This document shows positions 1-9,543 of a stretch of 64,000 nt of DNA, one piece after another. Numbering within the stretch: the first letter of the stretch is position 1; each line of letters starts with the position of its first letter. The DNA lies in assembly GCF_027912455.1 (NCBI RefSeq), contig NZ_CP115446.1:1077501-1141500 (forward strand), in the 5' to 3' direction. The notes under the pieces were generated by a model that saw only the letters and a list, made by a program, of their open reading frames with translations, was not told the origin of the DNA and searched no databases. The DNA comes from Aurantiacibacter sp. MUD61 (lineage in GTDB: Bacteria; Pseudomonadota; Alphaproteobacteria; Sphingomonadales; Sphingomonadaceae). The translations under genes and the position numbers were made by a program.

Positions 1-926
1 ACCTCGGTCGGGCGGAAGTAACGCGGATCGACTTCGATCAAGCAGCGGCCGTCATCCTTGGCGTAGCCCTTTTCCTCGACACCTTCGCCACGGAATTCGA
101 TCGGGATCCCTGCATCTTCGAAGGCCCAGCGGACGAATTCGCGCACCGGAGTGGTAACGCCTGTGGCGAGCACGTAATCGTCGGCTTCATCCTGCTGCAT
201 CATCATCCACATGCCGCGCACATATTCGCGCGCGTGGCCCCAATCGCGCTGGGCATCCAGATTGCCGAGATAGAGCTTGTCCTGGCGGCCGAGAGCAATC
301 GCCGCAGCCGCGCGGGTGATCTTGCGGGTCACGAATGTTTCGCCGCGCAGCGGACTTTCGTGGTTGAACAGGATGCCGTTGCTGGCGTGAATGCCATAGG
401 CTTCGCGGTAGTTCACCGTGATCCAGTAGGCATAGAGCTTGGCCGCAGCATAGGGGCTGCGCGGATAGAAAGGCGTGGTCTCGCTTTGCGGGACTTCCTG
501 CACCAGACCGTAAAGCTCTGATGTGGATGCCTGATAGAATCTGGTCTTCTCTTCCAGCTTCAGGATGCGGATCGCTTCAAGCAAGCGCAGCGTGCCGATG
601 GCATCGGCATTGGCGGTATACTCCGGCGTTTCGAAGCTGACTGCGACGTGGCTTTGCGCTGCGAGATTGTAAATCTCGTCCGGCTGCACTTCCTGCACGA
701 TGCGGATCAGATTGGTGCTGTCCGTCAGATCGCCATAATGCAGGTGGAAGCGTTGGTTATCGACGTGCGGATCCTGGTAGATATCCTCGATCCGGCCTGT
801 GTTAAAGCTGGACGAGCGGCGTTTTACACCGTGCACATCGTAACCTTTTTCGAGCAGCAGATGCGACAGATAGGCGCCGTCCTGTCCGGTCACACCTGTG
901 ATCAGTGCAGTCTTCGCTTTGGTCAT
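1..926 (-). CDS. gmd: GDP-mannose 4,6-dehydratase (3' end cut by window edge)
   Basis: Converts GDP-D-mannose to GDP-4-keto-6-deoxy-D-mannose, the precursor of GDP-rhamnose, GDP-fucose or GDP-perosamine; cytoplasmic short-chain dehydrogenase fold. Reading leftwards from the ATG at 926, the protein begins [20 protein letters not shown], which holds the Gmd nucleotide-binding motif [11 protein letters not shown]. Next come [13 protein letters not shown], the STSELYG catalytic segment and the [11 protein letters not shown]yr/Lys motif. About 308 codons are visible of a usual 325-370, so the gene runs off the left edge. It is divergent from the GDP-mannose 6-dehydrogenase at 1036, which uses the same substrate. 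No second enzyme (Rmd, Fcl or Per) is visible, so the final sugar is unknown. Family assignment is secure. Confidence 0.93.
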   Translation of the reverse strand, partial: MTKAKTALITGVTGQDGAYLSHLLLEKGYDVHGVKRRSSSFNTGRIEDIYQDPHVDNQRFHLHYGDLTDSTNLIRIVQEVQPDEIYNLAAQSHVAVSFETPEYTANADAIGTLRLLEAIRILKLEEKTRFYQASTSELYGLVQEVPQSETTPFYPRSPYAAAKLYAYWITVNYREAYGIHASNGILFNHESPLRGETFVTRKITRAAAAIALGRQDKLYLGNLDAQRDWGHAREYVRGMWMMMQQDEADDYVLATGVTTPVREFVRWAFEDAGIPIEFRGEGVEEKGYAKDDGRCLIEVDPRYFRPTE

Positions 927-1035
927 TTTTGGGTCTTCCAGCCGCTTGATTGAATTCAGGGGGTCAAAAGCCTATCGCCTGCGATTATGCAAGCGGCGAC
1001 TTTGTGCGATGCAATACGAAAGCCAGGGAGCTGAA

Positions 1036-2301
1036 ATGAACATCGTCATTTTTGGCCTTGGTTATGTTGGCAGCACCGCCGCAGGTTGCATTGCATCGCA
1101 GGGCCACAATGTGGTCGGCGTGGACATCAATGAAAGCAAAGTTGAGGCCATCAATGCCGGTCGCAGTCCGGTGAAGGAGCCGGGCCTGGATGCGCTGATT
1201 GCGAAGGCGCGCGCGGATGACCTGCTAAGAGCTCAGGCCGAAATCGGCACCGCGCTTGCAGGATGTGAATTGGCCATTGTGTGCGTCGGTACGCCGAGCG
1301 CGGCAGATGGCGCACACGACATGAGCCATATCTTGCATGTTACCCGGAACATCGCCGCGGCGATTGATCCCAAGCAGGCTGCTCCACTGACTGTGGCCTA
1401 TAGATCAACCATGCGGCCCGGTTCGATGGATCAGTTGATTCAACCGATTTTCGAGCGGGCGCTGGGAGACGACTGCGCCCGATCGGTATCGCTGGTCTAC
1501 AATCCGGAATTCCTGCGAGAGGCGAGCGCGATCGCAGACTATTTTGAACCGCCGAAGATCGTGATCGGCACGCGAGATGGTGAACCAAATGCTTCGATGG
1601 AAACACTCCACGAGGGCATCGACGCGCTAGTGTTTCGCGTCGGCTTGCGTGAGGCAGAGCTGACCAAATTTGTCGACAACAGTTGGCACGCGGTGAAAGT
1701 CGCCTTTGCCAATGAAATCGGCAGGGTATGTGAACAGCTCGATATCTCCGCTGCGCAGGTGCATGCAATTTTTGCCGCCGACACAAAGCTCAATATCTCC
1801 GATCATTACACGCGCCCCGGCGCGGCCTTTGGCGGATCGTGTTTGCCCAAGGATGTGCGCGCTTTGCAGCACATGGCGAGCGATATCGGCGCCAATACGC
1901 ACCTGATGGATTCGCTGCTGCGATCCAACGAAGCGCACAAGCACCATCAGTTTCTGCAGGCGACGCGCGGCCTCGAAAAAGGGGCGAAGTTGCTGCTCGT
2001 CGGCCTCGCGTTCAAGCGCGAAACCGATGACCTGCGCGAAAGCCCGGCAGTCGATATGGCGCGCAAGCTGCTCGATGCGGGTTTCGAGTTGGACATTTAT
2101 GACCCGGGCGTGGAGCCCGATCAGCTGGTTGGCCAGAACCTTGGCTATGCGGCGGCTCTGCTGCCCACGATGGAGAGCATGTTGGTGGATCGGGAGACCG
2201 CAGAAGTGGACGATTACGCGCGTGTCATCGCGACGAATTCCCTGATCGAGACGCTTGACCTGAAGACGGCAGATATCGTCGACATCAGCCGCATTACCTG
2301 A
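1036..2301 (+). CDS. GDP-mannose 6-dehydrogenase (AlgD-like; UDP-glucose/GDP-mannose dehydrogenase family)
   Basis: NAD-dependent four-electron oxidation of a nucleotide sugar to its uronic acid, here most likely GDP-mannose to GDP-mannuronate. The 421-residue protein opens with the Rossmann motif GLGYVG (residues 7-12), has NPEFLRE in the middle, and carries the catalytic cysteine (Cys269) in FGGSCLPKD. FKRETDDLRESP near residue 325 is the form typical of AlgD rather than of UDP-glucose dehydrogenases. The start at 1036 is chosen because an upstream in-frame extension has no homology and GGGAG lies just before this ATG. The stop is two bases from the next gene. The alternative is a UDP-glucose or UDP-ManNAc dehydrogenase; the AlgD-type motifs and the adjacent gmd favour GDP-mannose. 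Confidence 0.85.
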   Translation: MNIVIFGLGYVGSTAAGCIASQGHNVVGVDINESKVEAINAGRSPVKEPGLDALIAKARADDLLRAQAEIGTALAGCELAIVCVGTPSAADGAHDMSHILHVTRNIAAAIDPKQAAPLTVAYRSTMRPGSMDQLIQPIFERALGDDCARSVSLVYNPEFLREASAIADYFEPPKIVIGTRDGEPNASMETLHEGIDALVFRVGLREAELTKFVDNSWHAVKVAFANEIGRVCEQLDISAAQVHAIFAADTKLNISDHYTRPGAAFGGSCLPKDVRALQHMASDIGANTHLMDSLLRSNEAHKHHQFLQATRGLEKGAKLLLVGLAFKRETDDLRESPAVDMARKLLDAGFELDIYDPGVEPDQLVGQNLGYAAALLPTMESMLVDRETAEVDDYARVIATNSLIETLDLKTADIVDISRIT

Positions 2302-2303
2302 CC

Positions 2304-3545
2304 ATGGCCCAGCCGCCAGATTTCTCATTCCCGACTGCGATCGAAGGCCAGCCTTTGGCGGGCAAGTCGGTGCTGATCGTCGTCGAAAACCTGCCGCTGC
2401 CTTTCGATCGGCGCGTTTGGCAGGAAGCGCGAACGCTGGTGGCGGCGGGAGCGACCGTTTCGGTCATTTGCCCAACCGGCAAGGGATATGAAGCGCGCTA
2501 CGAGCAAATCGAAGGCGTGCATATCCACCGCCATCCACTGCCGCTCGAGGCTAATGGCGCGCTCGGTTTCCTGATTGAATATGGCGCCGCCCTTTTCTGG
2601 GAAACGCTGCTGGCCTGGCACATTTACTTCAAACGCGGGATCGATGTGATCCATGGCTGCAACCCGCCCGATCTCATTTTTCTGGTGGCGCTGCCGTTCA
2701 AATTGCTCGGCGTGAAATACATTTTCGACCACCACGATATCAATCCCGAGCTTTACGAGGCCAAATTCAACAAGCGCGGCTTTTTCTGGCGGCTGATGCT
2801 GCTTTTCGAGAAGCTGACTTTCAAATCGGCGGATGTCTCGATTGCGACGAACGAGAGCTACAAGGCGATCGCTATCGAGCGCGGCGGCATGGGTGCGGAA
2901 AGGGTCTTTGTGGTGCGCTCAGGGCCCGATCTGTCCCGCCTCAAAGCCGTTGAGCCCGTGCCCGGATGGAAAGACGGGAAGGACTATCTCGTCGGCTATG
3001 TCGGCGTCATGGGAGAGCAGGAGGGGATCGACCTGCTGATCGACGCGGTCGACCATCTGGTCAATGGTATGGGCCGCCAAGACATTCGTTTCGTTCTGGT
3101 CGGTGGCGGGCCGAGCCTGGATGGTTTGAAGCGACTGGTTTCTGGAAAGGGCCTCGAGAACTGGATTCACTTCACCGGCCGCGCGCCGGATCAGGTGCTT
3201 TTCGAAGTGCTTTCGACCATGGATATCGGCGTCAATCCGGACCGGGTGAACGCGATGAATGACAAGTCGACCATGAACAAGATCATGGAGTATATGTCTC
3301 TCGGCAAACCGATGGTGCAGTTCGATGTGACCGAGGGCCGCTATTCCGCGCAGCAGGCATCGCTCTATGCGAAACCGAACGATCCGATTGATCTGGCAGA
3401 AAAAATCGCGGAGCTCCTCGATGACCCTGCCAAATGTGCGGCGATGGGGGAATTTGGCCGCGAGCGGGTAGAGAAGGAGCTCAATTGGAACACGCAGGTT
3501 CCCGCATTGCTGAGCGCCTATGCCGCTGCTCTGAGAAATGATTAA
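2304..3545 (+). CDS. Glycosyltransferase family 4 protein
   Basis: Retaining GT-B glycosyltransferase expected to add a sugar to the lipid-linked repeat unit on the cytoplasmic face. At 413 residues it has family length. The N-terminal half holds VLIVVENLPLPFDRRVWQEA, then DHHDINPELYEAKF near residue 142. The C-terminal nucleotide-sugar domain holds GYVGVMGEQEGIDLLIDA and NKIMEYMSLGKPMVQF near residue 325, the GT4 phosphate/sugar-binding region. It follows the dehydrogenase after two bases, so the two are co-transcribed. Its stop codon overlaps that of the convergent gene at 3542. Donor and acceptor cannot be told from the sequence. Confidence 0.88.
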   Translation: MAQPPDFSFPTAIEGQPLAGKSVLIVVENLPLPFDRRVWQEARTLVAAGATVSVICPTGKGYEARYEQIEGVHIHRHPLPLEANGALGFLIEYGAALFWETLLAWHIYFKRGIDVIHGCNPPDLIFLVALPFKLLGVKYIFDHHDINPELYEAKFNKRGFFWRLMLLFEKLTFKSADVSIATNESYKAIAIERGGMGAERVFVVRSGPDLSRLKAVEPVPGWKDGKDYLVGYVGVMGEQEGIDLLIDAVDHLVNGMGRQDIRFVLVGGGPSLDGLKRLVSGKGLENWIHFTGRAPDQVLFEVLSTMDIGVNPDRVNAMNDKSTMNKIMEYMSLGKPMVQFDVTEGRYSAQQASLYAKPNDPIDLAEKIAELLDDPAKCAAMGEFGRERVEKELNWNTQVPALLSAYAAALRND

Positions 3546-4081
3546 GCGCGCTTTGCGGCGAGACGGCTGTAGATCAGCGCCATGGCCGTGATCGCCAGCG
3601 TCAAGCCAATGTCACCGATCCAGTTTGGCCGCAGCGGACCGGCGTAAAGCACCGCATCGACGCTGTGCAGCGAGATGATCCGCAGCCCATAGAGGGCGGC
3701 GAACGAAAGTCCCGCCAGCATCGTCGCCTGGCGCAGAAAGCTGAGCGGTCTGGAGCGTGAGCTCCACAAACGCTTCACCAAAAAAGCGGCGGCCCCGATT
3801 GCGATAAGCGCCAAGACCACCACAAGAACAGCCTGGATATCACCGCGATCGGCATAGGCTCCCTGTTCGCGCAGCTGCGCGCGCAGCCATTCGCGCAAGG
3901 CATCCTCGCCGGAGAGCAACCGGCTCAACGCGAAAAAGGCGAACAAAGCGGCCGTGCCGAGAAAAGTGCTGCGATGCCGTTTCGGCAGTCCAGACCGCCC
4001 GGCTGAAGCCGCGGCGCGCAGGCAGCTTCCTATGGCTGCACAGTAAAGCAGGACCGCAATCACATTGAGCCACGAAATCAT
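3542..4081 (-). CDS. Hypothetical membrane protein
   Basis: Predicted 179-residue integral membrane protein of unknown function. From the ATG at 4081 it begins with a hydrophobic segment (ISWLNVIAVLLYCAAIGSCL). Further hydrophobic stretches follow around residues 40-55, 85-100, 120-135 and 150-170, with Arg-rich loops between. A longer in-frame reading to 4420 is rejected because it would overlap the start of the wza-like gene and adds charged, non-homologous sequence. It is the only gene on the minus strand between 1036 and 14509, and its stop overlaps that of the upstream glycosyltransferase gene by four bases. No family recognised. Confidence 0.6.
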   Translation of the reverse strand: MISWLNVIAVLLYCAAIGSCLRAAASAGRSGLPKRHRSTFLGTAALFAFFALSRLLSGEDALREWLRAQLREQGAYADRGDIQAVLVVVLALIAIGAAAFLVKRLWSSRSRPLSFLRQATMLAGLSFAALYGLRIISLHSVDAVLYAGPLRPNWIGDIGLTLAITAMALIYSRLAAKRA

Positions 4082-4280
4082 CGTTGTTTCCCTTGCACAT
4101 AGATTCAGCGTTTCGCCACGGTTTTGGCCGCATTTTTTGCACAGCCTCAGGCGAGAACGCTGGTCTGTTTGGTTGCTAAGCGGCCTTGCCTCATTCACTA
4201 TAAACCTACGCAATCCTGCCTGGGATTCGGGCGCTGACCAGCGTTGGCAGGAAATAGCTTTCAACCTTGGGGTTGCTTGA

Positions 4281-5009
4281 ATGATGGACGTGTCGGGTGG
4301 CATTTTTTGGAGATCGAAAGCCCTTGCCGGGATGGTCTGTGCCTGCGCGCTGTCTGCATGTGCCGGGGGAGAGCCCGTTGCACCCGGTATGGCTGTGTCA
4401 TCGCCAGATGTGGCTGCCAATCAAACAGAATATGCGGCTGATTTTTCAGGGGTTTACGTCCTTCGCCCGACCGATGTGATTTCGGTCACCGTGTACCGGG
4501 AGGCGGATTTATCGCTCAGCGATGTTACCATCGGACCTGATGGCGAGATTGCCATGCCGCTGCTCGGCGCAGTGCCCGCTGCAGGCCAGACGGCAGAGCA
4601 ACTCGCTCAGCAAATCGAAGCGGGATTGAACGCGCGGTTCCTGCGTAATGCCGATGTCGCGGTGAATGTGGTCAACTACGCTTCGCACCGGGTAACGGTG
4701 GAAGGTGCAGTGCAGACGCCCGGTGTTTACAGCTTTTTACCGGGCACAAGGCTTTCCGGCGCGATCGCCATGGCAGAGGGTCCGACACGGGTGGCTGCGC
4801 GAGAGGAAATCGCGGTTTTCCGGGAAACCCCCGATGGCATCGCCATCGCGAAATTCGATTATGGCGCGATGCAGGCGGGCACCATGCTCGATCCTGTGCT
4901 TGCGCCTGGTGACCGCGTGGTCATCGGCACCGATGGCCTGTCGCAATTCTGGCAAGACCTGCTGCGAACGCTTCCCGCCTTCGCTCTCTTCACCAATGTG
5001 AATATCTGA
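4281..5009 (+). CDS. Polysaccharide export lipoprotein, Wza-like (Poly_export/SLBB)
   Basis: Periplasmic/outer-membrane export component for a Wzy-dependent polysaccharide. The 242-residue precursor has a hydrophobic signal ending in the lipobox LSAC (Cys27). The polysaccharide export domain follows (YVLRPTDVISVTVYREADLS from about residue 59), then an SLBB segment VTVEGAVQTPGVYSFLPGT from about residue 137. It is shorter than E. coli Wza (about 380), as is common in alphaproteobacteria, so an additional outer-membrane component may be needed. The Wzc-like gene starts 17 bases downstream. The 200 bases upstream, facing the divergent gene at 4081, probably carry the promoter of the long EPS operon, although no convincing -35/-10 pair was found. 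Confidence 0.9.
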   Translation: MMDVSGGIFWRSKALAGMVCACALSACAGGEPVAPGMAVSSPDVAANQTEYAADFSGVYVLRPTDVISVTVYREADLSLSDVTIGPDGEIAMPLLGAVPAAGQTAEQLAQQIEAGLNARFLRNADVAVNVVNYASHRVTVEGAVQTPGVYSFLPGTRLSGAIAMAEGPTRVAAREEIAVFRETPDGIAIAKFDYGAMQAGTMLDPVLAPGDRVVIGTDGLSQFWQDLLRTLPAFALFTNVNI

Positions 5010-5026
5010 GCGGGCCGGGTGCAGCG

Positions 5027-7228
5027 ATGAACGAAGCAGTCAACCTATACGGCTCCCGCCCCGACGATGGGCACGAGGAAGAGGTCTATTACGGCGAGGA
5101 TGGCGGAAGCCTTTTCACGCTGAACAATATCCGCGCGCTGCTGTGGCGGCAGCGGTATATTCTGGTGGGCGTGACTGCGCTCGCACTGATAGCGGGATTG
5201 CTGCTCACGCTCCTGATGAAGCCCTATTACCAGGCAACTTCGCAGGTGCGCGTCGATTACAACGAGAATGACATCGTCGAAGGTCAGGACCTGACGTCGA
5301 CCTATCTCACCGGCACCGAAGTCGCGCGCTATCTGGAAACCCAGGCCGCCGAGATTCGCAGCCGGAGCATGGCTCTGCAGGTCGTCGATGATCTCGATCT
5401 CGCGTCGGGAGACCGGTTGCTCGGGCCTGCATCAGACGATGCCGGGACGGCTCTTTCCGAAGACGCGACGCTGGAAGCCCGGCGTGACCTTGCAGCATCG
5501 ATCCTCGTAGACAATTTGACGGTTGAAGTGCCGATGGAAAGCCGGGTCATCTCGATCCGCTATTCCGCAGCAGAGCCTGTGCTCTCGGCCGATGTCGCCA
5601 ATGCCTATGCGCGCGCTTTCCTGTCCAATGACCTCGGCCGATCGCTTGAAGCCTATTCCTACGCGCGGGAATACCTGCAGGAGCAGATTGACGAGACGCG
5701 CAATGCGCTGCGTGAAGCGGAAATCCTCGCCAATCAATACGCTCGCCAGAACGCGATCGTCGGCCAGCCATTCACGTCGGTGCGCGGAGATGGCGGAGAA
5801 AGCGAAACGGTCGCGACGCCGACGCTGACTGCCAGCAATCTGGCGCAAATCAATCGCCGCTATGTCGAAACGCGCGCCGCCCGCATTGCTGCGCAGGAAC
5901 GCTGGGAATCGGTCGCGAATACGTCAGCGATGGAATTACCCGAAGTTCAGGGCAGCGCCGTCGCCCAGCAATTGCGCGGCCGCATTGCCGAACTTGAAGC
6001 GCGGCTGGCAGACCTGCTCGAACGCTATCAGGAAGAGTATCCTGAAGTGCGCGAAGTGCGCGCAGAAATCGTCTCCCTCGAACGGCAGCTGGCGCGAGTT
6101 GCGGCAGAGATCAAGAATTCGATCCGCAGTGAATATCTGATCGCCCGTAATCAAGAGCAGGCGCTGCAGTCGGAGCTGGAGCGTGTATCGGGTGAAGCGC
6201 TGGATGAGCAAGACCGGCGCGTGCAGTACAATCTGCTGGATCGCGATGTTGCCGCCTACCGCTCCCAGCTCGCTTCTCTGCTGGAACGCTTCAACGAGAT
6301 TTCCTCGGCCGCGAATTTGCAATCGAGCAAAGTGACCTTGCTCGACGAAGCGACCGTCCCGCGCTCGCATTACAAGCCCAATCTAATGCGCAACATGCTC
6401 ATCGCACTGGTTGTCGGTGGTGGCCTTGCGCTTGGCCTCGCCTTCTTGCGTGAAATCTTCGATGACCGGCTGCGCTCGACCTCCGACCTGGAGCGACGGC
6501 TTGGTGTACCGGCGCTAGGCCAGACGCCTTTCACGCCCGAAGGTGAAATCACGGAAGCGCTGGAAGACCCGTTCAGTGCCATCAGCGAGTCCTATTCCTC
6601 GGTCCGCGCGACGCTCGATTTCGCGTTACCGCCGGAGGCTCGGCAGGTGATCCAGTTTACCAGCGGCCAGCAGATGGAAGGCAAGACCACATCTGCCCTC
6701 GCCGTGGCCGCGCGCTATGCTGCAGTCGGCAAGAAAGTTCTGCTGATGGATGTCGATCTCAGGCGGCCTGCGGTGGCGAAGCGACTGACCGATCAGAAAC
6801 CGAAAGATGGGCTGGTGAGTGCGCTGTATGGCCGTGCCGATTACAAGAGCCTGCTGCTCAAGACGGACACTGCCAATCTGGATGTCCTGCCAGCCGGAAA
6901 AGCACCGCCCAATCCGGTAGAAATTCTTTCTTCCGGTCTGATGCATGATTTTCTGGCGCAGGTGCGGGACGAATATGATGTCGTGATTATCGATGGTCCG
7001 CCCGTCATGGGTCTGGCCGATGCGCCGCTGGTGTCGCGTTTTGTCGACTGCACTGTTTTCGTGGCTGAGGCCAACCGTGTCGAATTCGGAAAAACACGCG
7101 CCGCCGTTCGGCGCCTGCGCGATGCCGGGGCCAATATCGCAGGTGCGATCCTGACGAAATATCGCGCGCTCGAAGCGGGCGAAAGCTACAATTACGAATA
7201 TCAGTATTACACCTATTCCAAGGGATAG
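5027..7228 (+). CDS. Polysaccharide co-polymerase / tyrosine autokinase, Wzc-like
   Basis: Inner-membrane protein that sets chain length and couples polymerisation to export through autophosphorylation. It has 733 residues. An N-terminal Wzz domain carries one membrane segment near residue 45 (YILVGVTALALIAGLLLTLL). A long coiled coil spans roughly 200-430 and a second membrane segment lies near 455. The cytoplasmic BY-kinase domain has Walker A GQQMEGKTTS (about 546), Walker A' LLMDVDLRRP (about 571) and Walker B VVIIDGPP (about 652). The tail ESYNYEYQYYTYSKG is the tyrosine cluster that is autophosphorylated. Walker A has QQM where the common form is PGEGKS; the GKT core is intact. Lies in one operon with the Wza-like lipoprotein and glycosyltransferases. 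Confidence 0.93.
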   Translation: MNEAVNLYGSRPDDGHEEEVYYGEDGGSLFTLNNIRALLWRQRYILVGVTALALIAGLLLTLLMKPYYQATSQVRVDYNENDIVEGQDLTSTYLTGTEVARYLETQAAEIRSRSMALQVVDDLDLASGDRLLGPASDDAGTALSEDATLEARRDLAASILVDNLTVEVPMESRVISIRYSAAEPVLSADVANAYARAFLSNDLGRSLEAYSYAREYLQEQIDETRNALREAEILANQYARQNAIVGQPFTSVRGDGGESETVATPTLTASNLAQINRRYVETRAARIAAQERWESVANTSAMELPEVQGSAVAQQLRGRIAELEARLADLLERYQEEYPEVREVRAEIVSLERQLARVAAEIKNSIRSEYLIARNQEQALQSELERVSGEALDEQDRRVQYNLLDRDVAAYRSQLASLLERFNEISSAANLQSSKVTLLDEATVPRSHYKPNLMRNMLIALVVGGGLALGLAFLREIFDDRLRSTSDLERRLGVPALGQTPFTPEGEITEALEDPFSAISESYSSVRATLDFALPPEARQVIQFTSGQQMEGKTTSALAVAARYAAVGKKVLLMDVDLRRPAVAKRLTDQKPKDGLVSALYGRADYKSLLLKTDTANLDVLPAGKAPPNPVEILSSGLMHDFLAQVRDEYDVVIIDGPPVMGLADAPLVSRFVDCTVFVAEANRVEFGKTRAAVRRLRDAGANIAGAILTKYRALEAGESYNYEYQYYTYSKG

Positions 7229-7252
7229 GGAGGTGACCGGAAGGTCAGGCGG

Positions 7253-8191
7253 ATGCCCGTAATGAGCACAGGCGACACAGAACCAGCGGGGCAAAGCGAG
7301 GGCGCGGCAGACACCGTGAGCCCGCCATTCTCCGTTGTGATCCCTGCCCATAATGAGGAGCCAGTGATTGCCCGTTGCCTGAATGCGATCATCAATGGTG
7401 TCGCGGCGCAAGATCTTCCCGAGATCATCGTGGCGGCAAATGGCTGCACCGATCGCACGGTCGAGATCGCCCGCGAAACAGCGCCGAGCGCGACGGTCCT
7501 CGATCTGCCTGCGGGATCGAAAGTGATCGCGATGAATGCGGCGAATACGCATGCGACAGTCACGCCGCGGTTCTTTCTCGATGCCGATGTGCAGTGCGAC
7601 TACCGATCGCTGCTGGCCACCGCGAAAGTCTTGCGGGAGCCGGGCGTAATGGCCGCATCGCCGCGGTTGAAAATGGACCTGCGCGGTTGTGACAGAAGGG
7701 TGCGGGCCTATTATCGCGTCTGGCGCACCCAGCCTTACGTGCAGGATCGCCTCGTCGGATCGGGCCTCTTTGGTCTATCTGCCGAAGGGCTGGAGCGGAT
7801 CGGGACAATACCGCCGACCTTTGCCGATGATACCTGGGTGCGCACGCGCTTCTCTTACGATGAGCGTCGCAATGTGGCGCAAGACGAGAACGGCGCAGAG
7901 GCGTATTTCATCGTAACACCGCCGAGGACGGCCGCTGACCTGGTGCGTATCGAAGCGAGACGCAGGATCGGCAGCGAGCAGGTGCGCGTACTTTACCCGA
8001 GCCCGCACAATGGCCGGATTAACCGCCCCAGAGATTTGCGGGCGGCTTTGGCGGACGGCGCAAGCATCTTCGATGTGGTGATCTATCTTGGCCTCAAAGC
8101 CGCGGTATTGACGCGCTATCGCTGGAACAAATTGCGCGGAAAATCGCCCCAATGGGTGCGAGACACCAAAGCGCGGCAGACGACGGCATGA
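7253..8191 (+). CDS. Glycosyltransferase family 2 protein
   Basis: Inverting GT-A glycosyltransferase, 312 residues. The core starts at FSVVIPAHNEEPVIARCL and includes VAANGCTDRTVEIA (nucleotide binding). The metal-binding DxD is in FFLDADVQ near residue 107, and FADDTWVRTRF is in the acceptor half. ATG at 7253 and ATG at 7262 are both possible starts. The stop overlaps the next gene's ATG in an ATGA motif, so it is translationally coupled to the polymerase. Substrate unknown. Confidence 0.85.
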   Translation: MPVMSTGDTEPAGQSEGAADTVSPPFSVVIPAHNEEPVIARCLNAIINGVAAQDLPEIIVAANGCTDRTVEIARETAPSATVLDLPAGSKVIAMNAANTHATVTPRFFLDADVQCDYRSLLATAKVLREPGVMAASPRLKMDLRGCDRRVRAYYRVWRTQPYVQDRLVGSGLFGLSAEGLERIGTIPPTFADDTWVRTRFSYDERRNVAQDENGAEAYFIVTPPRTAADLVRIEARRRIGSEQVRVLYPSPHNGRINRPRDLRAALADGASIFDVVIYLGLKAAVLTRYRWNKLRGKSPQWVRDTKARQTTA

Positions 8192-9543
8192 ACCCTCTTG
8201 CTACCTCGCATGTGTCCGGTTTCCGCGATCGCCAGACAGCCCGGCCCAAGGTGAGGCGCCGCGAGGGCCTCCCCAAATATCTCTATTTCCTGATCATCGC
8301 AGGGTACGCCTGTCTGCTGCCGCGGGAATTCACCGTGTCGATCGCGGGCGCCAATCTGCCACCCTATCGCCTGATGCTGGTGCTGAGCCTGCCTTTTATC
8401 GTGCAGAGCTTCCAGTCCGGAGCCGTCAGGGTGCGCCCCTTCGATGCCGTCGTCGTGCTCGCTGCGCTGTGGTTTCCCATCGCGCTCGCCAATACGGCCA
8501 CGATGCGCGACGTTTTCATCGTGGGCGGCTCGCAAGGTATCGATTATCCGCTGTCCTACCTGCTGGGACGCGCGTCGATCAGGCATTACCGCGATGTCGG
8601 CAAATTCTTCCGCGCAATTATACCGGGGCTAGCGGTGATCGCGCTCATCCTCGCAGCCGAGGCGATAAGCGGGCAGATGATCTTGCGGCCGCTCGCCGCC
8701 CAGATCACCGGGCAGGCGCCGCCCGTGCTCTATGAGCGAGAGAGATTTGGCCTGCTCCGCGCCATCGGCCCGTTCCCGCATCCGATCCTCGCTGGCCTGT
8801 TTATGGCAACCATCCTGCCATTTGCCTGGTATGTTTTTCGCAGGCCGGCTTACCGCGCGCTCGGTCTCGGCATCGCCTTTTGCGCGGTCTTCACCGTCAG
8901 CAGTGCCGCTGTCATCGCGGCGGCGATCTCCGCGGCGGCAATCACGCTTAACTGGCTAAAGCGGGAAACGCGTTTGCCGGTCTGGCCGCTGGCGACATTC
9001 GGTGCATCGGCGATCGCGCTTTTCATCGAACTTGCCTCGGGCAACGGCCTGCTCAACTTCCTCCTGCGAAATTTTACGCTCGATAGCGGGTCAGCCTTCT
9101 ATCGCCGTTTGATCTGGGAATATGCAGGCGCAGAGGCGCTTTCGCATCCGCTGTTCGGCATTGGCCTCAGGGATTGGGAGCGATTGCCCTGGATGGTCGA
9201 ATCGATCGATTCCTACTGGCTGCTTTTGGCGACCCGCTATGGCATGCCGCTGCCAGCCATGATCATGGTGCTAATGGTGGGCGCGATAGCAATTACCCTG
9301 CGCCAGTCCCGCGGACGCTCGCGCTATGAACGCGATGTGGCCTCTGCTTTTGCCATTGCTATCGCGAGCATGATCGTCGCCGGATTCACGGTGTTCATCT
9401 GGGAAAACATGACCTGCTGGTTGCTGCTGCTCTGCGGCATGGCGGTGAGCCTTGGCATGGATCGAACCCATCGCGCGCGCCGCGTGAAGAGGCCCAAACT
9501 ACGTCCCGCCTTCGACCCGCCGATGGCCGACAGGATATCGTGA
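8188..9543 (+). CDS. Wzy-like polysaccharide polymerase (O-antigen ligase-like membrane protein)
   Basis: Polytopic membrane protein (451 residues) expected to polymerise lipid-linked repeat units in the periplasm. It has at least ten hydrophobic segments. A large hydrophilic loop in the C-terminal half contains FYRRLIWEYAGAEALSHPLF and GIGLRDWERLPWMVESIDSY, which resembles the conserved loop of the Wzy/WaaL family. The ATG at 8188 is chosen because it overlaps the previous stop as ATGA; an upstream in-frame ATG at 8152 would overlap 40 bases of that gene. The family is poorly conserved, so the polymerase role is inferred from topology and from its position between glycosyltransferases in a locus with wza, wzc and wzx homologues. 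Confidence 0.78.
   Translation: MNPLATSHVSGFRDRQTARPKVRRREGLPKYLYFLIIAGYACLLPREFTVSIAGANLPPYRLMLVLSLPFIVQSFQSGAVRVRPFDAVVVLAALWFPIALANTATMRDVFIVGGSQGIDYPLSYLLGRASIRHYRDVGKFFRAIIPGLAVIALILAAEAISGQMILRPLAAQITGQAPPVLYERERFGLLRAIGPFPHPILAGLFMATILPFAWYVFRRPAYRALGLGIAFCAVFTVSSAAVIAAAISAAAITLNWLKRETRLPVWPLATFGASAIALFIELASGNGLLNFLLRNFTLDSGSAFYRRLIWEYAGAEALSHPLFGIGLRDWERLPWMVESIDSYWLLLATRYGMPLPAMIMVLMVGAIAITLRQSRGRSRYERDVASAFAIAIASMIVAGFTVFIWENMTCWLLLLCGMAVSLGMDRTHRARRVKRPKLRPAFDPPMADRIS

Noticed and set aside
4082..4280. Promoter search upstream of the wza-like gene (TTGGTT at 4170, TATAAA at 4200)
   Set aside because: The spacing of 24 bases between the hexamers is too long for a standard sigma-70 promoter, so no promoter is reported.
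3542..4420. Longer form of the membrane protein gene, starting at 4420
   Set aside because: Would overlap the start of the wza-like gene in the opposite strand and adds non-hydrophobic, non-homologous sequence. The ATG at 4081 gives a normal membrane-protein start.
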